Source: Pseudomonadota bacterium (lineage in GTDB: Bacteria > Pseudomonadota > Gammaproteobacteria > Steroidobacterales > Steroidobacteraceae). Taken from it: 9,720 nucleotides of DNA. Below the pieces are notes generated by a model. The model ran no database searches. It saw nothing but the letters and a program-made list of their open reading frames with translations, and was not told where the DNA came from. The stretch is from assembly GCA_021850555.1 (NCBI GenBank), contig JAJZLX010000350.1, positions 1 to 9,720 on the forward strand. The letters run 5' to 3'. Positions 1 through 7,028 of the stretch are shown here, in pieces (within the stretch, counting starts at the first letter, position 1; the number at the start of each line of letters is the position of its first letter). The position numbers and the translations under genes are program-made.

Positions 1-578
1 TCGCTCATTTTTCGGTTCAGCTCAATCTTGTCATCAAGCGTGCCTAGTATGTGAGCGATGGCGCGTTGTTCGAGAAGCGGTGGCACCGCAACCTGCATTT
101 TGTCGACTCGCGTGATGTAGATGTGCTTGATCGTTGTCCCGTCGGCATCTCCTTCCATTCGGTTCTGATAGTGAGGTGCTTCAAGCAGGTACTTAATAAA
201 GCGAGAGTCTGTCGAGTCAATTGGCTGAATTACTGCTACTGATTGGTTGACGCAAACATCCCGGCGATCACAAATTGCAACGCGACCAATGCTTCCATCC
301 TTCGTAAGCAAGATATCCCCCACGCGGGGCCGGCTTTTGTCGGTTATGGAAGCCCGATATGCATCCTCTGACGTGTGACGTGTAGTTGTATAATCAATGC
401 GGCCGCCACGGATATCCTTTGCGGTCACCATGATCGGACCTTCTTCTGTCGTCGGCATGGGGTTTGTGAACCCATAGGTCACACGCGAGACGAAGTTACC
501 TAACGGCCCCACAGTCCAATGCGCGGGCACTTCGCCAACCTCGGCTGGTTGGGTTGTGGGCGCGCCTTTAAGCTCCAA
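1..578 (-). CDS. hsdS: Type I restriction-modification specificity subunit HsdS (N-terminal half; 3' end outside window)
   Basis: HsdS is the DNA-recognition subunit that joins HsdM and HsdR in a type I restriction-modification complex. Translating the minus strand from 578 gives 192 uninterrupted residues running off the left edge. They show the usual HsdS layout: EVPAHW at residues 16-21, a first target-recognition domain including [13 protein letters not shown] (87-99) and a V-N-Q-S-V motif (110-114), then the conserved helical segment [13 protein letters not shown] (166-178) followed by [13 protein letters not shown]. Complete HsdS proteins are about 400 residues, so roughly half is present and the second recognition domain is missing from view. 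The start is a TTG that overlaps the end of hsdM by 11 bp; an AAGGAG ribosome-binding site lies 7 nt before it, and an in-frame stop lies shortly upstream. The sequence recognised cannot be read from the protein. This part looks more AT-rich than hsdM. Confidence 0.9.
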   Translation of the reverse strand, partial: MELKGAPTTQPAEVGEVPAHWTVGPLGNFVSRVTYGFTNPMPTTEEGPIMVTAKDIRGGRIDYTTTRHTSEDAYRASITDKSRPRVGDILLTKDGSIGRVAICDRRDVCVNQSVAVIQPIDSTDSRFIKYLLEAPHYQNRMEGDADGTTIKHIYITRVDKMQVAVPPLLEQRAIAHILGTLDDKIELNRKMS

Positions 579-2142
579 AGCCAATCTCCTTCAGAGTAGC
601 GATAATAGCGGCGTCAAGCTTCGCAGCCTCGACCTGCTGTTCGCGCAGTTTCGCGACTAGCCGCTTCATCTTCTCCTCGAACGGCTCCCCATCATCTTCC
701 TGCGCCTCTGCGCCGACATATCGGCCCGGCGTAAGAACATGACCGTGTTTGCGCACTTCCTCTAGAGTCGCGCTCTTGCAGAACCCAGCGACATCGGCGT
801 ACTCGCCCGCATCCTTCTCTCCGCGCCAGGCATGGTAGGCATTGGCGATGCGGGCGACGTCTTCATCCGTGAGTTCGCGATGGGTCCGATCAACCATGCG
901 ACCGAGCTTGCGCGCATCGATGAATAGAATGTGGCCGCGACGATCCCGGAACTTCCCGTTCTGACGGTCCCGCGCCAGAAACCACAGGCAGGCGGGAATC
1001 TGGGTCGAGTAAAAGAGCTGCCCCGGCAGCGCCACCATGCAATCGACGAGGTCAGCCTCGATCAGATTCTTGCGGATCTCCCCTTCACCGGACTGATTCG
1101 AGGACATCGAGCCATTCGCGAGCACGAAGCCGCCTACGCCAGCGGGCGCCAGATGGTGGACGATGTGCTGCACCCAGGCGAAGTTCGCATTGCCCGCGGG
1201 CGGCGTCCCGTACTGCCAACGCTTGTCTTCCCTGAGCCGCTCCCCGCCCCAGTCGGAGATATTGAAGGGGGGATTAGCCAGGATGAAATCTGCCTTGAGA
1301 TCCGGATGGCGATCGTTGTGGAAGGTGTCCCCATGGGCGATCTGGCCATCGATGCCTCGGATGGCGAGATTCATCTTCGCCAGACGCCAGGTCGTGTAAT
1401 TCGATTCCTGGCCGTAGATGGAGATATCGGATTTAGCCTTGCCGCCGTTCCCGTTCCCGTTCGCATGAGCACGGATGAACTCTACCGACTGGACGAACAT
1501 GCCAGAGGACCCGCAGCAGGGGTCATAGACCCGCCCCCGATAGGGCTCGAGCATTTCGACGAGGACTTTCACCACACAACGGGGCGTGTAGAACTCCCCG
1601 CCTTTCTTGCCCTCGGCGCTGGCGAACTGGGAGAGGAAATATTCATAGACGCGCCCGAGCACGTCCTTGGCGCGGCTTGCCTCGTCACCGATCTTGATAT
1701 TGCTGATCAGATCGATCAGCTGGCCGAGGCGCGTCTTATCGAGCGCAGGTCGGGCGTAATCCTTGGGTAGAACGCTCTTTAGGGCTGGGTTGTCGCGTTC
1801 GATGCCAGCCATGGCTTCATCGACAAGCTGCCCGATAGTGCTCTGGCGTGCCTGAGCCTTGAGGTGCGCCCAGCGCGCCTCCGGCGGCACCCAAAAGATC
1901 GAGAGCGCTCGGTACTCGTCCTGGTCCTCGGGATCGGCCCCGCTCGCTTTCTCCGCTTCCAGCTTCGCGTGCTGCTCCTCGAACGCGTCCGAGATGTACT
2001 TGAGGAAGATGAGCCCGAGCACGACATGCTTGTACTCGGCGGCATCCATGCTGCCCCGCAGGGCGTCTGCCATCTGCCAGAGCTGTGCTTCGTAGCCGAC
2101 GTTGGCGGCCGTGTCGCTCTGCTTGCCTTTGGTCCGTGCCAT
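568..2142 (-). CDS. hsdM: Type I restriction-modification DNA methyltransferase subunit HsdM
   Basis: HsdM is the S-adenosylmethionine-dependent N6-adenine methyltransferase of a type I system; with HsdS it protects host DNA. The product is 524 residues, the usual size. An N-terminal HsdM bundle (about residues 10-140, with [20 protein letters not shown]) is followed by the methyltransferase domain, carrying the AdoMet-binding motif [10 protein letters not shown] (207-216) and the adenine-binding motif NPPF (290-293). I start it at the ATG at 2142 because [10 protein letters not shown] leads straight into the conserved domain; a GAGGAGAG purine stretch lies upstream, though at long spacing (about 12 nt). 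The frame stays open for 72 more codons upstream to 2358, but those residues resemble no HsdM N-terminus. It is followed without a gap by hsdS; no hsdR is in view and it probably lies beyond the left edge. As a transposon passenger it would count as defence cargo. Confidence 0.93.
   Translation of the reverse strand: MARTKGKQSDTAANVGYEAQLWQMADALRGSMDAAEYKHVVLGLIFLKYISDAFEEQHAKLEAEKASGADPEDQDEYRALSIFWVPPEARWAHLKAQARQSTIGQLVDEAMAGIERDNPALKSVLPKDYARPALDKTRLGQLIDLISNIKIGDEASRAKDVLGRVYEYFLSQFASAEGKKGGEFYTPRCVVKVLVEMLEPYRGRVYDPCCGSSGMFVQSVEFIRAHANGNGNGGKAKSDISIYGQESNYTTWRLAKMNLAIRGIDGQIAHGDTFHNDRHPDLKADFILANPPFNISDWGGERLREDKRWQYGTPPAGNANFAWVQHIVHHLAPAGVGGFVLANGSMSSNQSGEGEIRKNLIEADLVDCMVALPGQLFYSTQIPACLWFLARDRQNGKFRDRRGHILFIDARKLGRMVDRTHRELTDEDVARIANAYHAWRGEKDAGEYADVAGFCKSATLEEVRKHGHVLTPGRYVGAEAQEDDGEPFEEKMKRLVAKLREQQVEAAKLDAAIIATLKEIGFGA
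586..591 (-). promoter_or_regulatory. Ribosome-binding site that fixes the TTG start of hsdS
   Basis: The minus strand reads AAGGAG, 7 nt, then TTG (578-576). The site lies inside the last codons of hsdM. The upstream in-frame TTG is only a base or two from the Shine-Dalgarno and cannot use it, and no ATG or GTG lies near the start of the conserved region. This makes the TTG start the best choice and suggests translational coupling of hsdS to hsdM. Confidence 0.7.
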
Positions 2143-2564
2143 GCGCCTTATGCTCTCCTCTATCGTCGGTTGACAGGTAACGGGGGACGGAATGCGCGCT
2201 CGATCAATTCGGGCGCATCGCCATCGATGATTCGGGGGCGAAAGATGGTACGGGCATGGCGTACGCGCGCCACCCGGCGGTTCGTTGACGCCAAGCAGAT
2301 TCTGGTGAGGTCCCCGTGCATGCGCGAGCCCGCCTTGCCTTCCTTTGCCGGGCACCACCGCGCGAGCGCACCCGGCCTCATTCTTAGATTCGCGTCAATG
2401 CTAGGTCTTTGTAGCTTTTCTTTCAATCACTTAGCGCGTTCGCACCTCTTGTGCGGAACCAGACTGACGCCACCTTAGGGACCACTGAAAGCGCGCTCGG
2501 AAATACCACAATGTGCGACGACGGCCGGAAGGGTCCGTGGTCGTGGTCAACCCGCACTTATCCT
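2143..2564. other. Intergenic gap between hsdM and the lexA-like gene, no convincing gene
   Basis: These 422 bases separate two minus-strand genes. An in-frame upstream extension of hsdM (to 2358) and an overlapping minus-strand frame of 88 codons (2426-2160) are open, but both encode arginine- and proline-rich sequence without recognisable motifs, as expected of chance frames in GC-rich DNA. A candidate promoter lies at 2398-2426. A small inverted repeat, CGCAC-N5-GTGCG, occurs around 2439-2454. I see no good terminator for the lexA-like gene, no tRNA, and no copy of the transposon end repeats. It could be the debris of an older cargo gene, but nothing in it proves that. Confidence 0.5.
2398..2426 (-). 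promoter_or_regulatory. Candidate sigma-70 promoter for hsdMS
   Basis: On the minus strand TTGAAA (2426-2421) is followed after 17 bases by TAGCAT (2403-2398), a five-of-six and four-of-six match to the -35 and -10 consensus at ideal spacing. It would give an untranslated leader of about 250 nt before the hsdM ATG at 2142, which is long, so a nearer weaker promoter remains possible. Confidence 0.35.
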
Positions 2565-3170
2565 CTATCCAGCCGCGCGAATGTTCCCGGGCTGTTGATA
2601 CTTTCTGAACATCCCCACCACTAGCCCGTAGATTTCCAGGTCATCCTTGGGCCGGATGGGCGCGTGAGCCTTATTGCCGGGTTTCAGGAAGAAGCCGCGG
2701 CGATCGTGCGCCAGATACTTCACCGTAAACTCGTTGTCCACGATGGCGACCACTACGTCGCCGGGCTTGGCCGGCGCTCCCCTTTTCACCACGACCGTAT
2801 CTCCGGGCATCAATCCCGCCTCGATCATGGAGTCACCCTTTACGGTGAGCAGCACTGTCCGGGAAGGCTGATCGACCAGATACGCATCGACATTCAGGCC
2901 CTCTACCGGCACGTCGTTCACGGCATGCGGTATTCCTTGGCGCTGGGTATCGGAGACTGGCCGCTCGAAGAACCGATCACCTGGCTGCAGGCGCCCGCCG
3001 GGAGCGGAGTCCAAGAAGCCCGCTTCCTTCATCCGCTTGACGAAGGCCGCCACCGCGGATGTCGAGCGAAGCCCCAGAAGGGTCGCCACGGTTGAAAACG
3101 ACGGCAGCACCCTGTGCTCGGCGTAGTAATCACGAAGCTTGGCCAAGTATTCGGGGTCACGATTGAGCAT
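2565..3170 (-). CDS. LexA-family repressor with S24 self-cleaving peptidase domain
   Basis: The 201-residue protein has LexA architecture: an N-terminal winged helix-turn-helix (about 8-56, with PSFSTVATLLGLRSTSAV at the recognition helix) and a C-terminal S24 peptidase domain. The catalytic pair is visible as Ser114 in KGDSM and Lys151 in FTVKYL, 37 residues apart as in E. coli LexA (119 and 156). Such proteins repress promoters until RecA filaments on damaged DNA trigger self-cleavage at an Ala-Gly or Cys-Gly bond. Aligned without gaps to UmuD from the GDSM motif backwards, that bond falls at Gln78-Gly79, so the usual small residue is replaced and cleavage may be weak or absent. The gene is divergent from the tns operon and shares a 132-bp promoter region with it, suggesting it regulates that operon and itself; this is inference. 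It could be the resident SOS repressor, but its position inside the element argues for a transposon-borne copy. I withhold the symbol lexA for that reason. Confidence 0.85.
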   Translation of the reverse strand: MLNRDPEYLAKLRDYYAEHRVLPSFSTVATLLGLRSTSAVAAFVKRMKEAGFLDSAPGGRLQPGDRFFERPVSDTQRQGIPHAVNDVPVEGLNVDAYLVDQPSRTVLLTVKGDSMIEAGLMPGDTVVVKRGAPAKPGDVVVAIVDNEFTVKYLAHDRRGFFLKPGNKAHAPIRPKDDLEIYGLVVGMFRKYQQPGNIRAAG

Positions 3171-3198
3171 GGCGGACTACATCTACTGGCAGTTTATT

Positions 3199-3228
3199 TT
3201 TATACCGCTCGCCGAACACACTTGCCAA
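3199..3228 (-). promoter_or_regulatory. Sigma-70 promoter of the LexA-like gene
   Basis: On the minus strand TTGGCA (3228-3223) and TATAAA (3204-3199) are separated by 18 bases; each box matches five of six consensus positions. Transcription would start near 3192, leaving a leader of about 22 nt before the ATG at 3170. The near-palindrome ACTGGCAGT (3185-3193) sits on the predicted start site and could be an operator for autoregulation, although it is not an E. coli-type LexA box (CTG-N10-CAG). No strong ribosome-binding site is seen before the ATG. Confidence 0.65.
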
Positions 3229-3242
3229 TCCGTCGATGCTGC

Positions 3243-3271
3243 TTGACAATAGAATGATCATTCGATATCCT
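3243..3271 (+). promoter_or_regulatory. Sigma-70 promoter of the tnsABC-tniQ operon
   Basis: A perfect -35 box TTGACA (3243-3248) is followed after exactly 17 bases by TATCCT (3266-3271), a four-of-six -10 box. Transcription would start near 3278, about 25 nt before the tnsA GTG at 3303. The promoter is back to back with that of the LexA-like gene, the two -35 boxes being 14 bp apart, so one regulator bound here could govern both directions. Confidence 0.65.
3252..3263. promoter_or_regulatory. 12-bp perfect palindrome in the tnsA promoter spacer, probable operator
   Basis: GAATGATCATTC is its own reverse complement and lies wholly between the -35 and -10 boxes of the tns promoter, the classic place for a repressor to block RNA polymerase. 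Its half ATCATTC recurs at 3288-3294, 31 bp or about three helical turns downstream, between the predicted transcription start and the tnsA start codon. The LexA-like protein encoded next door is the obvious candidate ligand, but the sequence does not match a known LexA box that I can name. Confidence 0.5.
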
Positions 3272-3302
3272 ATGCAGTATTAGCGCAATCATTCTTGCTG
3301 CG

Positions 3303-3980
3303 GTGGAAGTGTCGGAGCTCATCACAATCGAGTTCCCAGAGGCGATCCGATCACGAAAGGTGGTGACGCGATCGCGGGCACGACCGACGGGCAAGGTCCC
3401 GTCCTGGAAAATGGGCCGGATGCTCCAATGGGAATCCGTCCCCGAGCTCAACGCAATGCGGCTCCTCGATGCGGATCCCTTCGTGCGTTTCTTTGCCGAG
3501 CAACCCCTGACCCTTCGTTACCGACTGAACGGGGAAAGCCGGATTCACTATCCCGACCTACTGGTGGAGCGCGATAACGACCTGAAGGAACTCTGGGAGG
3601 TCAAGTCGGCGAAGGATGCCGCTCGCGAAGAAGTCGCCGCGAGAACGCGCCTGCTGCAAGCCGCCTTGCCGACCTACGGCTACGAATACCGGATGGTCTA
3701 TGCGGAGGAGCTGCGCCGGCAACCGCGCCTCTCGAATGCCCTCGAGATCCTCAAGTGGGGTCGCGGCCCGATTACAGCCGTAGAACGTGAGCGGATTCGC
3801 GCGATCCTGAATCGATTGCCCGCCGTGACATGGGGCGCCGCGGTGTCGGGCGCCCTAGGACGCTCCGGCCGCCATTCACTGTGCCGCCTCGTCCTCGAAG
3901 GCACGCTGGCTTTCGATGTCAACGAAAAGCTCCGCCTCGATACGCAATTCACATTATCCCGCATGAGGTTTGCACCATGA
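3303..3980 (+). CDS. tnsA: TnsA-like transposon endonuclease subunit
   Basis: TnsA is the restriction-enzyme-like half of the heteromeric Tn7 transposase; it cuts the 5' strands at the transposon ends so that the element moves by cut-and-paste. The 225-residue protein shows the TnsA nuclease N-terminal domain: E48 in WESVPELNAMRLLDADP, D85 in HYPDLLVE and the E99-V-K101 motif (LWEVKSAKDA), in the order and spacing of the E. coli Tn7 catalytic residues. A winged-helix region would follow from about residue 150. E. coli TnsA is 273 residues, so this one is somewhat short. The GTG at 3303 is the first start codon in frame after the promoter; a second GTG at 3309 is also possible, and neither has a good ribosome-binding site. 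The stop overlaps the tnsB start as ATGA, implying coupled translation. Presence of TnsA separates this element from the TnsA-less Tn5053/Tn402 group, which transpose by copy-and-paste. Confidence 0.9.
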   Translation: MEVSELITIEFPEAIRSRKVVTRSRARPTGKVPSWKMGRMLQWESVPELNAMRLLDADPFVRFFAEQPLTLRYRLNGESRIHYPDLLVERDNDLKELWEVKSAKDAAREEVAARTRLLQAALPTYGYEYRMVYAEELRRQPRLSNALEILKWGRGPITAVERERIRAILNRLPAVTWGAAVSGALGRSGRHSLCRLVLEGTLAFDVNEKLRLDTQFTLSRMRFAP

Positions 3981-6004
3981 GTACTTCGACGTTTTCCGCG
4001 GGGACCCTCGTCGAGATCGACGGCCATCGTCACGTACTTTTACGCAAGATCGACGCGGACCTCTGGCAGCTCGAGGAGGTTCGCAGCAAACGGATCACCG
4101 AGCTCGCCGAGCGCGATCTGCAAAGTGCCTACGTGCAGGGGAAACTCGGATTCTGCGAGGATGACCGCGAAGGTTCGCCTTCGGTATCGAAACCCCGCCC
4201 CCCGGATTATCCCCCAGAGCAATGGGAGCGGGCGAAGATCCGACGTATGTACGTGCATGCAATCCTCGGCCTGCCCGGAACACGTCGAGCAATCGCGGCT
4301 GTCATTCAAGCCACGTGGGACAACCTTCGCCAGCCTGATCGCCCACCCGCAGCCTCCACCGTGCTGGAATGGCGATCGGTGTATCTCAAAGCCGGCAAGG
4401 ACATTACAGCCCTGATCGAACGCCACGCAGCAAAAGGGAACAAAAAGCCTCGCTATCCAGCAGAGGTTGAACAGTTCGCAAAGGATGCGATAGATGCCCG
4501 ATATATGACGCTACATCGCGGAACCATTCAAGATGTTGTCAATTATGCCACGGCCAGTGTGTGCCGGGAAAACGCTATGCGTCCGCAGACAATGCAACTG
4601 CCACTTCCCACACGCCGCCTTGTCAAGCGTCTGATTCAGGAGATTCCGGCGTTTGACCGTTATGCGGCCCGTCATGGACGGATCGCCGCCATGAAGGTTT
4701 TCCGCTCCGTGCAGGCTCATCGTGTAACGGTCGCCCCGCTCGAGCGGGTCGAGATCGACCACACGCTGCTCGATCTGTTCGTGATCGATGATCGGACCGG
4801 ATTACCCCTTGGGCGGCCTTGGCTGACAGTCAGCATCGATGACTACAGCCGCTGTGTGCTGGGGGTATATGTCGGCTTTGAGCCCCCGAGCTACCTGACC
4901 GTTGCCCGCTGCCTCAAGACAGCGCTTCTTCCCAAGATCTGGCTTCCCGAGAAATATCCCTCAATCAAGTGTCAGTGGCTGGCGCACGGGGTGATGCGCG
5001 AACTTGTCGTCGACAACGGCACCGAATTCCACAGTATCAGCCTGGAGAACGCCTGCTTCACTCTGGGCATCGAGATCCACTATGCCCCCCGTAAGGTTGC
5101 CTGGTTCAAGGGCAAGGTCGAGCGATTCATCGGCACAGCCAATCGCGGGGTGGCCCACGGGACGCCGGGAACCACCTTCGCGAACATTTTCGAGAAGGAC
5201 GACTACGACCCATCGAAGCATGCCATCGTTCGTCAGTCGACTCTGCTGGAGATCGTCCACAAGTGGATCGTGGACGTTTATCACCAAAAGCCACACCGGG
5301 CACTTGGTGTACCGCCTGCGCTCATGTGGACCAAGAGCATCGCGACCGAGGACATTCGGCTTCCTACCGATCCTGAGCGACTGGATGCCATCCTAGGCCG
5401 GAGCGAAACCCGGATGCTCACCCACAAGGGCATCGAGCTCAATGGTCTCCTCTACAACTCCCCTGAGCTGACGGCACTGCGCCGGCGGCTCGGAGATCGG
5501 TTCGAGGTCGAGATCCGCGTCGACGCCACCGATATCGGCGCAATCATCGTTCTCCCGCCTGATCGGGGGCCGCTAATTCGAGCACACGCCCTGGCTACGG
5601 ACTACGCCTGCGGCCTTAGCGAATGGCAACACAAGGTGATTCGGCGCTACGCGGCACGGGAAGCAGGCCACTCCGATCTCCAGGGCTGGGTCGAGGCGAA
5701 GCGGGAGATCGCCGAGCTGATCGACCGAGAGCTCATGCATCGGAAATCGAAGTCCCGCAAACGCATTGCGCGCTATCAGGGCAACGGCTCATCCCGTCCT
5801 GCCCCGCCGTCACCACCGCGCCCTGATCTCCCCTCGGCCACAGCGGTCGACCCGGGGCCCGCTCCGGCGTCGCCAGCGCATCCGGAGGCAATTCCGGCGG
5901 TCGCGCCGACGAAGGACATCTACCCGCTCACGGAGGGTCCTGTCCGCAAGTACACGGCGATTCTTCGCAAACACACACGCCCAGAAGCCGTGGCTCAGGA
6001 GTAA
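3977..6004 (+). CDS. tnsB: TnsB-like DDE transposase
   Basis: TnsB binds the repeats at the transposon ends and makes the 3' cuts and strand joining. The 675-residue protein has an N-terminal DNA-binding region (about 1-240), an RNase H-like integrase core with the catalytic triad D261 (VEIDHT), D346 (VVDNGTEF) and E382 (GKVERF), 35 residues between the last two, and a Mu-transposase-like C-terminal beta barrel (about 470-530). A proline- and alanine-rich linker (about 605-640) leads to a short conserved-looking tail ending RKYTAILRKHTRPEAVAQE; in related systems the extreme C-terminus docks on TnsC. The frame is open from 3830, but I choose the ATG at 3977: it overlaps the tnsA stop as ATGA and has GAGG (3965-3968) 8 nt upstream, and the extra upstream residues are simply tnsA read in another frame. 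Length agrees with E. coli TnsB (702). Confidence 0.94.
   Translation: MSTSTFSAGTLVEIDGHRHVLLRKIDADLWQLEEVRSKRITELAERDLQSAYVQGKLGFCEDDREGSPSVSKPRPPDYPPEQWERAKIRRMYVHAILGLPGTRRAIAAVIQATWDNLRQPDRPPAASTVLEWRSVYLKAGKDITALIERHAAKGNKKPRYPAEVEQFAKDAIDARYMTLHRGTIQDVVNYATASVCRENAMRPQTMQLPLPTRRLVKRLIQEIPAFDRYAARHGRIAAMKVFRSVQAHRVTVAPLERVEIDHTLLDLFVIDDRTGLPLGRPWLTVSIDDYSRCVLGVYVGFEPPSYLTVARCLKTALLPKIWLPEKYPSIKCQWLAHGVMRELVVDNGTEFHSISLENACFTLGIEIHYAPRKVAWFKGKVERFIGTANRGVAHGTPGTTFANIFEKDDYDPSKHAIVRQSTLLEIVHKWIVDVYHQKPHRALGVPPALMWTKSIATEDIRLPTDPERLDAILGRSETRMLTHKGIELNGLLYNSPELTALRRRLGDRFEVEIRVDATDIGAIIVLPPDRGPLIRAHALATDYACGLSEWQHKVIRRYAAREAGHSDLQGWVEAKREIAELIDRELMHRKSKSRKRIARYQGNGSSRPAPPSPPRPDLPSATAVDPGPAPASPAHPEAIPAVAPTKDIYPLTEGPVRKYTAILRKHTRPEAVAQE
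5997..6001 (+). promoter_or_regulatory. Ribosome-binding site of tnsC
   Basis: AGGAG overlaps the last codons and stop of tnsB and ends 7 nt before the ATG at 6009. It favours that ATG over the in-frame ATG at 6015 and over the open but meaningless 81 codons upstream that overlap tnsB. Confidence 0.7.
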
Positions 6005-6008
6005 TCCA

Positions 6009-7019
6009 ATGGCCATGCCGAGAAACCTCATTGATCGCATCCTGGTCCCCCACGCCGCCTTTCAGGGCGCGCTGCGCCGCATCAGTCAGTGCTACCGGAA
6101 CGCGGAAGCACACGGCAATCCGGCCTGCCTGGCCATCGTCGGGCCCTCGCGAACCGGCAAGACCAGCGTCATGGAGCAGTTCGCATCGGGACATCCGATG
6201 GTGCGCACCGACGAGGGGCTCGAAGTGCCGATTCTAAGGGTGAAGACGCCATCCAAGCCTACCGTCAAGTCAATGGCGGAGATCATGCTCCGGGAGATGG
6301 GCGATCCGCGATTCGACAAGGGGACAGAAAACGCACGCACCGGGCGGCTCATGACGCTGATGCGCAACTGCGGAACGCGCATGGCCATGATCGATGAGTT
6401 CCAGCACTTTTACGACAAAGGCCAGAACAGGGTCATGCACCACGCCGCCGACTGGCTGAAGGTCCTGGTCGATGACACGGGGATCGGGCTCGTGGTCGCC
6501 GGCATTCCCGGTTGCCTCGCTACTGTCGAGCAGAGCGAACAGCTGCGGGGGCGGTTCCGCACGCCTGTAACCTTCGAACGGTTCGACTGGAGAAGTCCCG
6601 AAGATCGCGAAGAGTTTGCCGCCATCCTGAGCGCGTTTTATGACGCGCTCGCCGAGCACGTCGATCTCCCGGACTTCACGTCGGCGGAGATGGCGTTCAG
6701 GCTGTACTGCGCGACGGGCGGGCTGATCGGGTATCTCGCCATGCTGCTCAGCCAGGTGGTCTGGGACGCCATTGATGACAAACGGAAGGTTGTCACCCTC
6801 AAGCATCTGCGCGAGGCCTTCGCGCACTCCGTGCGCAGCAGCCACGACTATGGCGATGCTCCGGATCCATTCGGCCCCCGCTTCGCCACCGAGCCGTCGG
6901 AGGAACTGCTCACCAAAGTGTCCCGGATTGGCGCTGCCGCGCCGGCGGTGACCGAGGGCCGTCCGTCCCGCCGCAAGGTGTGGCATGCGCACGCTCGAGA
7001 TGTGCTCTCCGCCGCGTGA
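6009..7019 (+). CDS. tnsC: TnsC/TniB-like AAA+ ATPase, transposition regulator
   Basis: TnsC is the ATP-dependent DNA-bound matchmaker that connects the target selector (here TniQ/TnsD) with the TnsAB transposase and helps enforce target immunity. The 336-residue protein carries a Walker A motif GPSRTGKTS (45-53, Lys51), a Walker B motif MAMIDEFQHF (D129-E130), and GLVVAGIPG resembling a sensor-1 segment near residues 160-170. It is nearer in size to TniB (about 300 residues) than to E. coli TnsC (555), and so lacks the long terminal extensions by which E. coli TnsC contacts TnsA. How TnsA is recruited here is therefore open. The gene starts 4 nt after the tnsB stop with a good ribosome-binding site and ends 9 nt before tniQ, so all four genes form one transcription unit. 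Confidence 0.92.
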   Translation: MAMPRNLIDRILVPHAAFQGALRRISQCYRNAEAHGNPACLAIVGPSRTGKTSVMEQFASGHPMVRTDEGLEVPILRVKTPSKPTVKSMAEIMLREMGDPRFDKGTENARTGRLMTLMRNCGTRMAMIDEFQHFYDKGQNRVMHHAADWLKVLVDDTGIGLVVAGIPGCLATVEQSEQLRGRFRTPVTFERFDWRSPEDREEFAAILSAFYDALAEHVDLPDFTSAEMAFRLYCATGGLIGYLAMLLSQVVWDAIDDKRKVVTLKHLREAFAHSVRSSHDYGDAPDPFGPRFATEPSEELLTKVSRIGAAAPAVTEGRPSRRKVWHAHARDVLSAA

Positions 7020-7028
7020 GCCAGCGCG

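Noticed and set aside
931..1770. Plus-strand open frame of 279 codons opposite hsdM
   Set aside because: It lies wholly antisense to a strongly supported hsdM and shows no motif; a typical mirror frame in GC-rich coding DNA.
2143..2358. 72-codon N-terminal extension of hsdM
   Set aside because: The residues are Pro/Arg/Gly-rich and unlike HsdM N-termini; the family domain begins right after the ATG at 2142.
2160..2426. 88-codon minus-strand frame upstream of hsdM
   Set aside because: Arginine-rich, no recognisable motif, no ribosome-binding site seen; kept only as part of the gap description.
3171..3302. Transposon end between the lexA-like gene and tnsA
   Set aside because: No copy of the end-repeat consensus in either orientation is present there; the region is accounted for by two divergent promoters.
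3830..3976. 49-codon upstream extension of tnsB
   Set aside because: It overlaps tnsA in another frame, whereas the ATG at 3977 has an ATGA overlap and a GAGG at good spacing.
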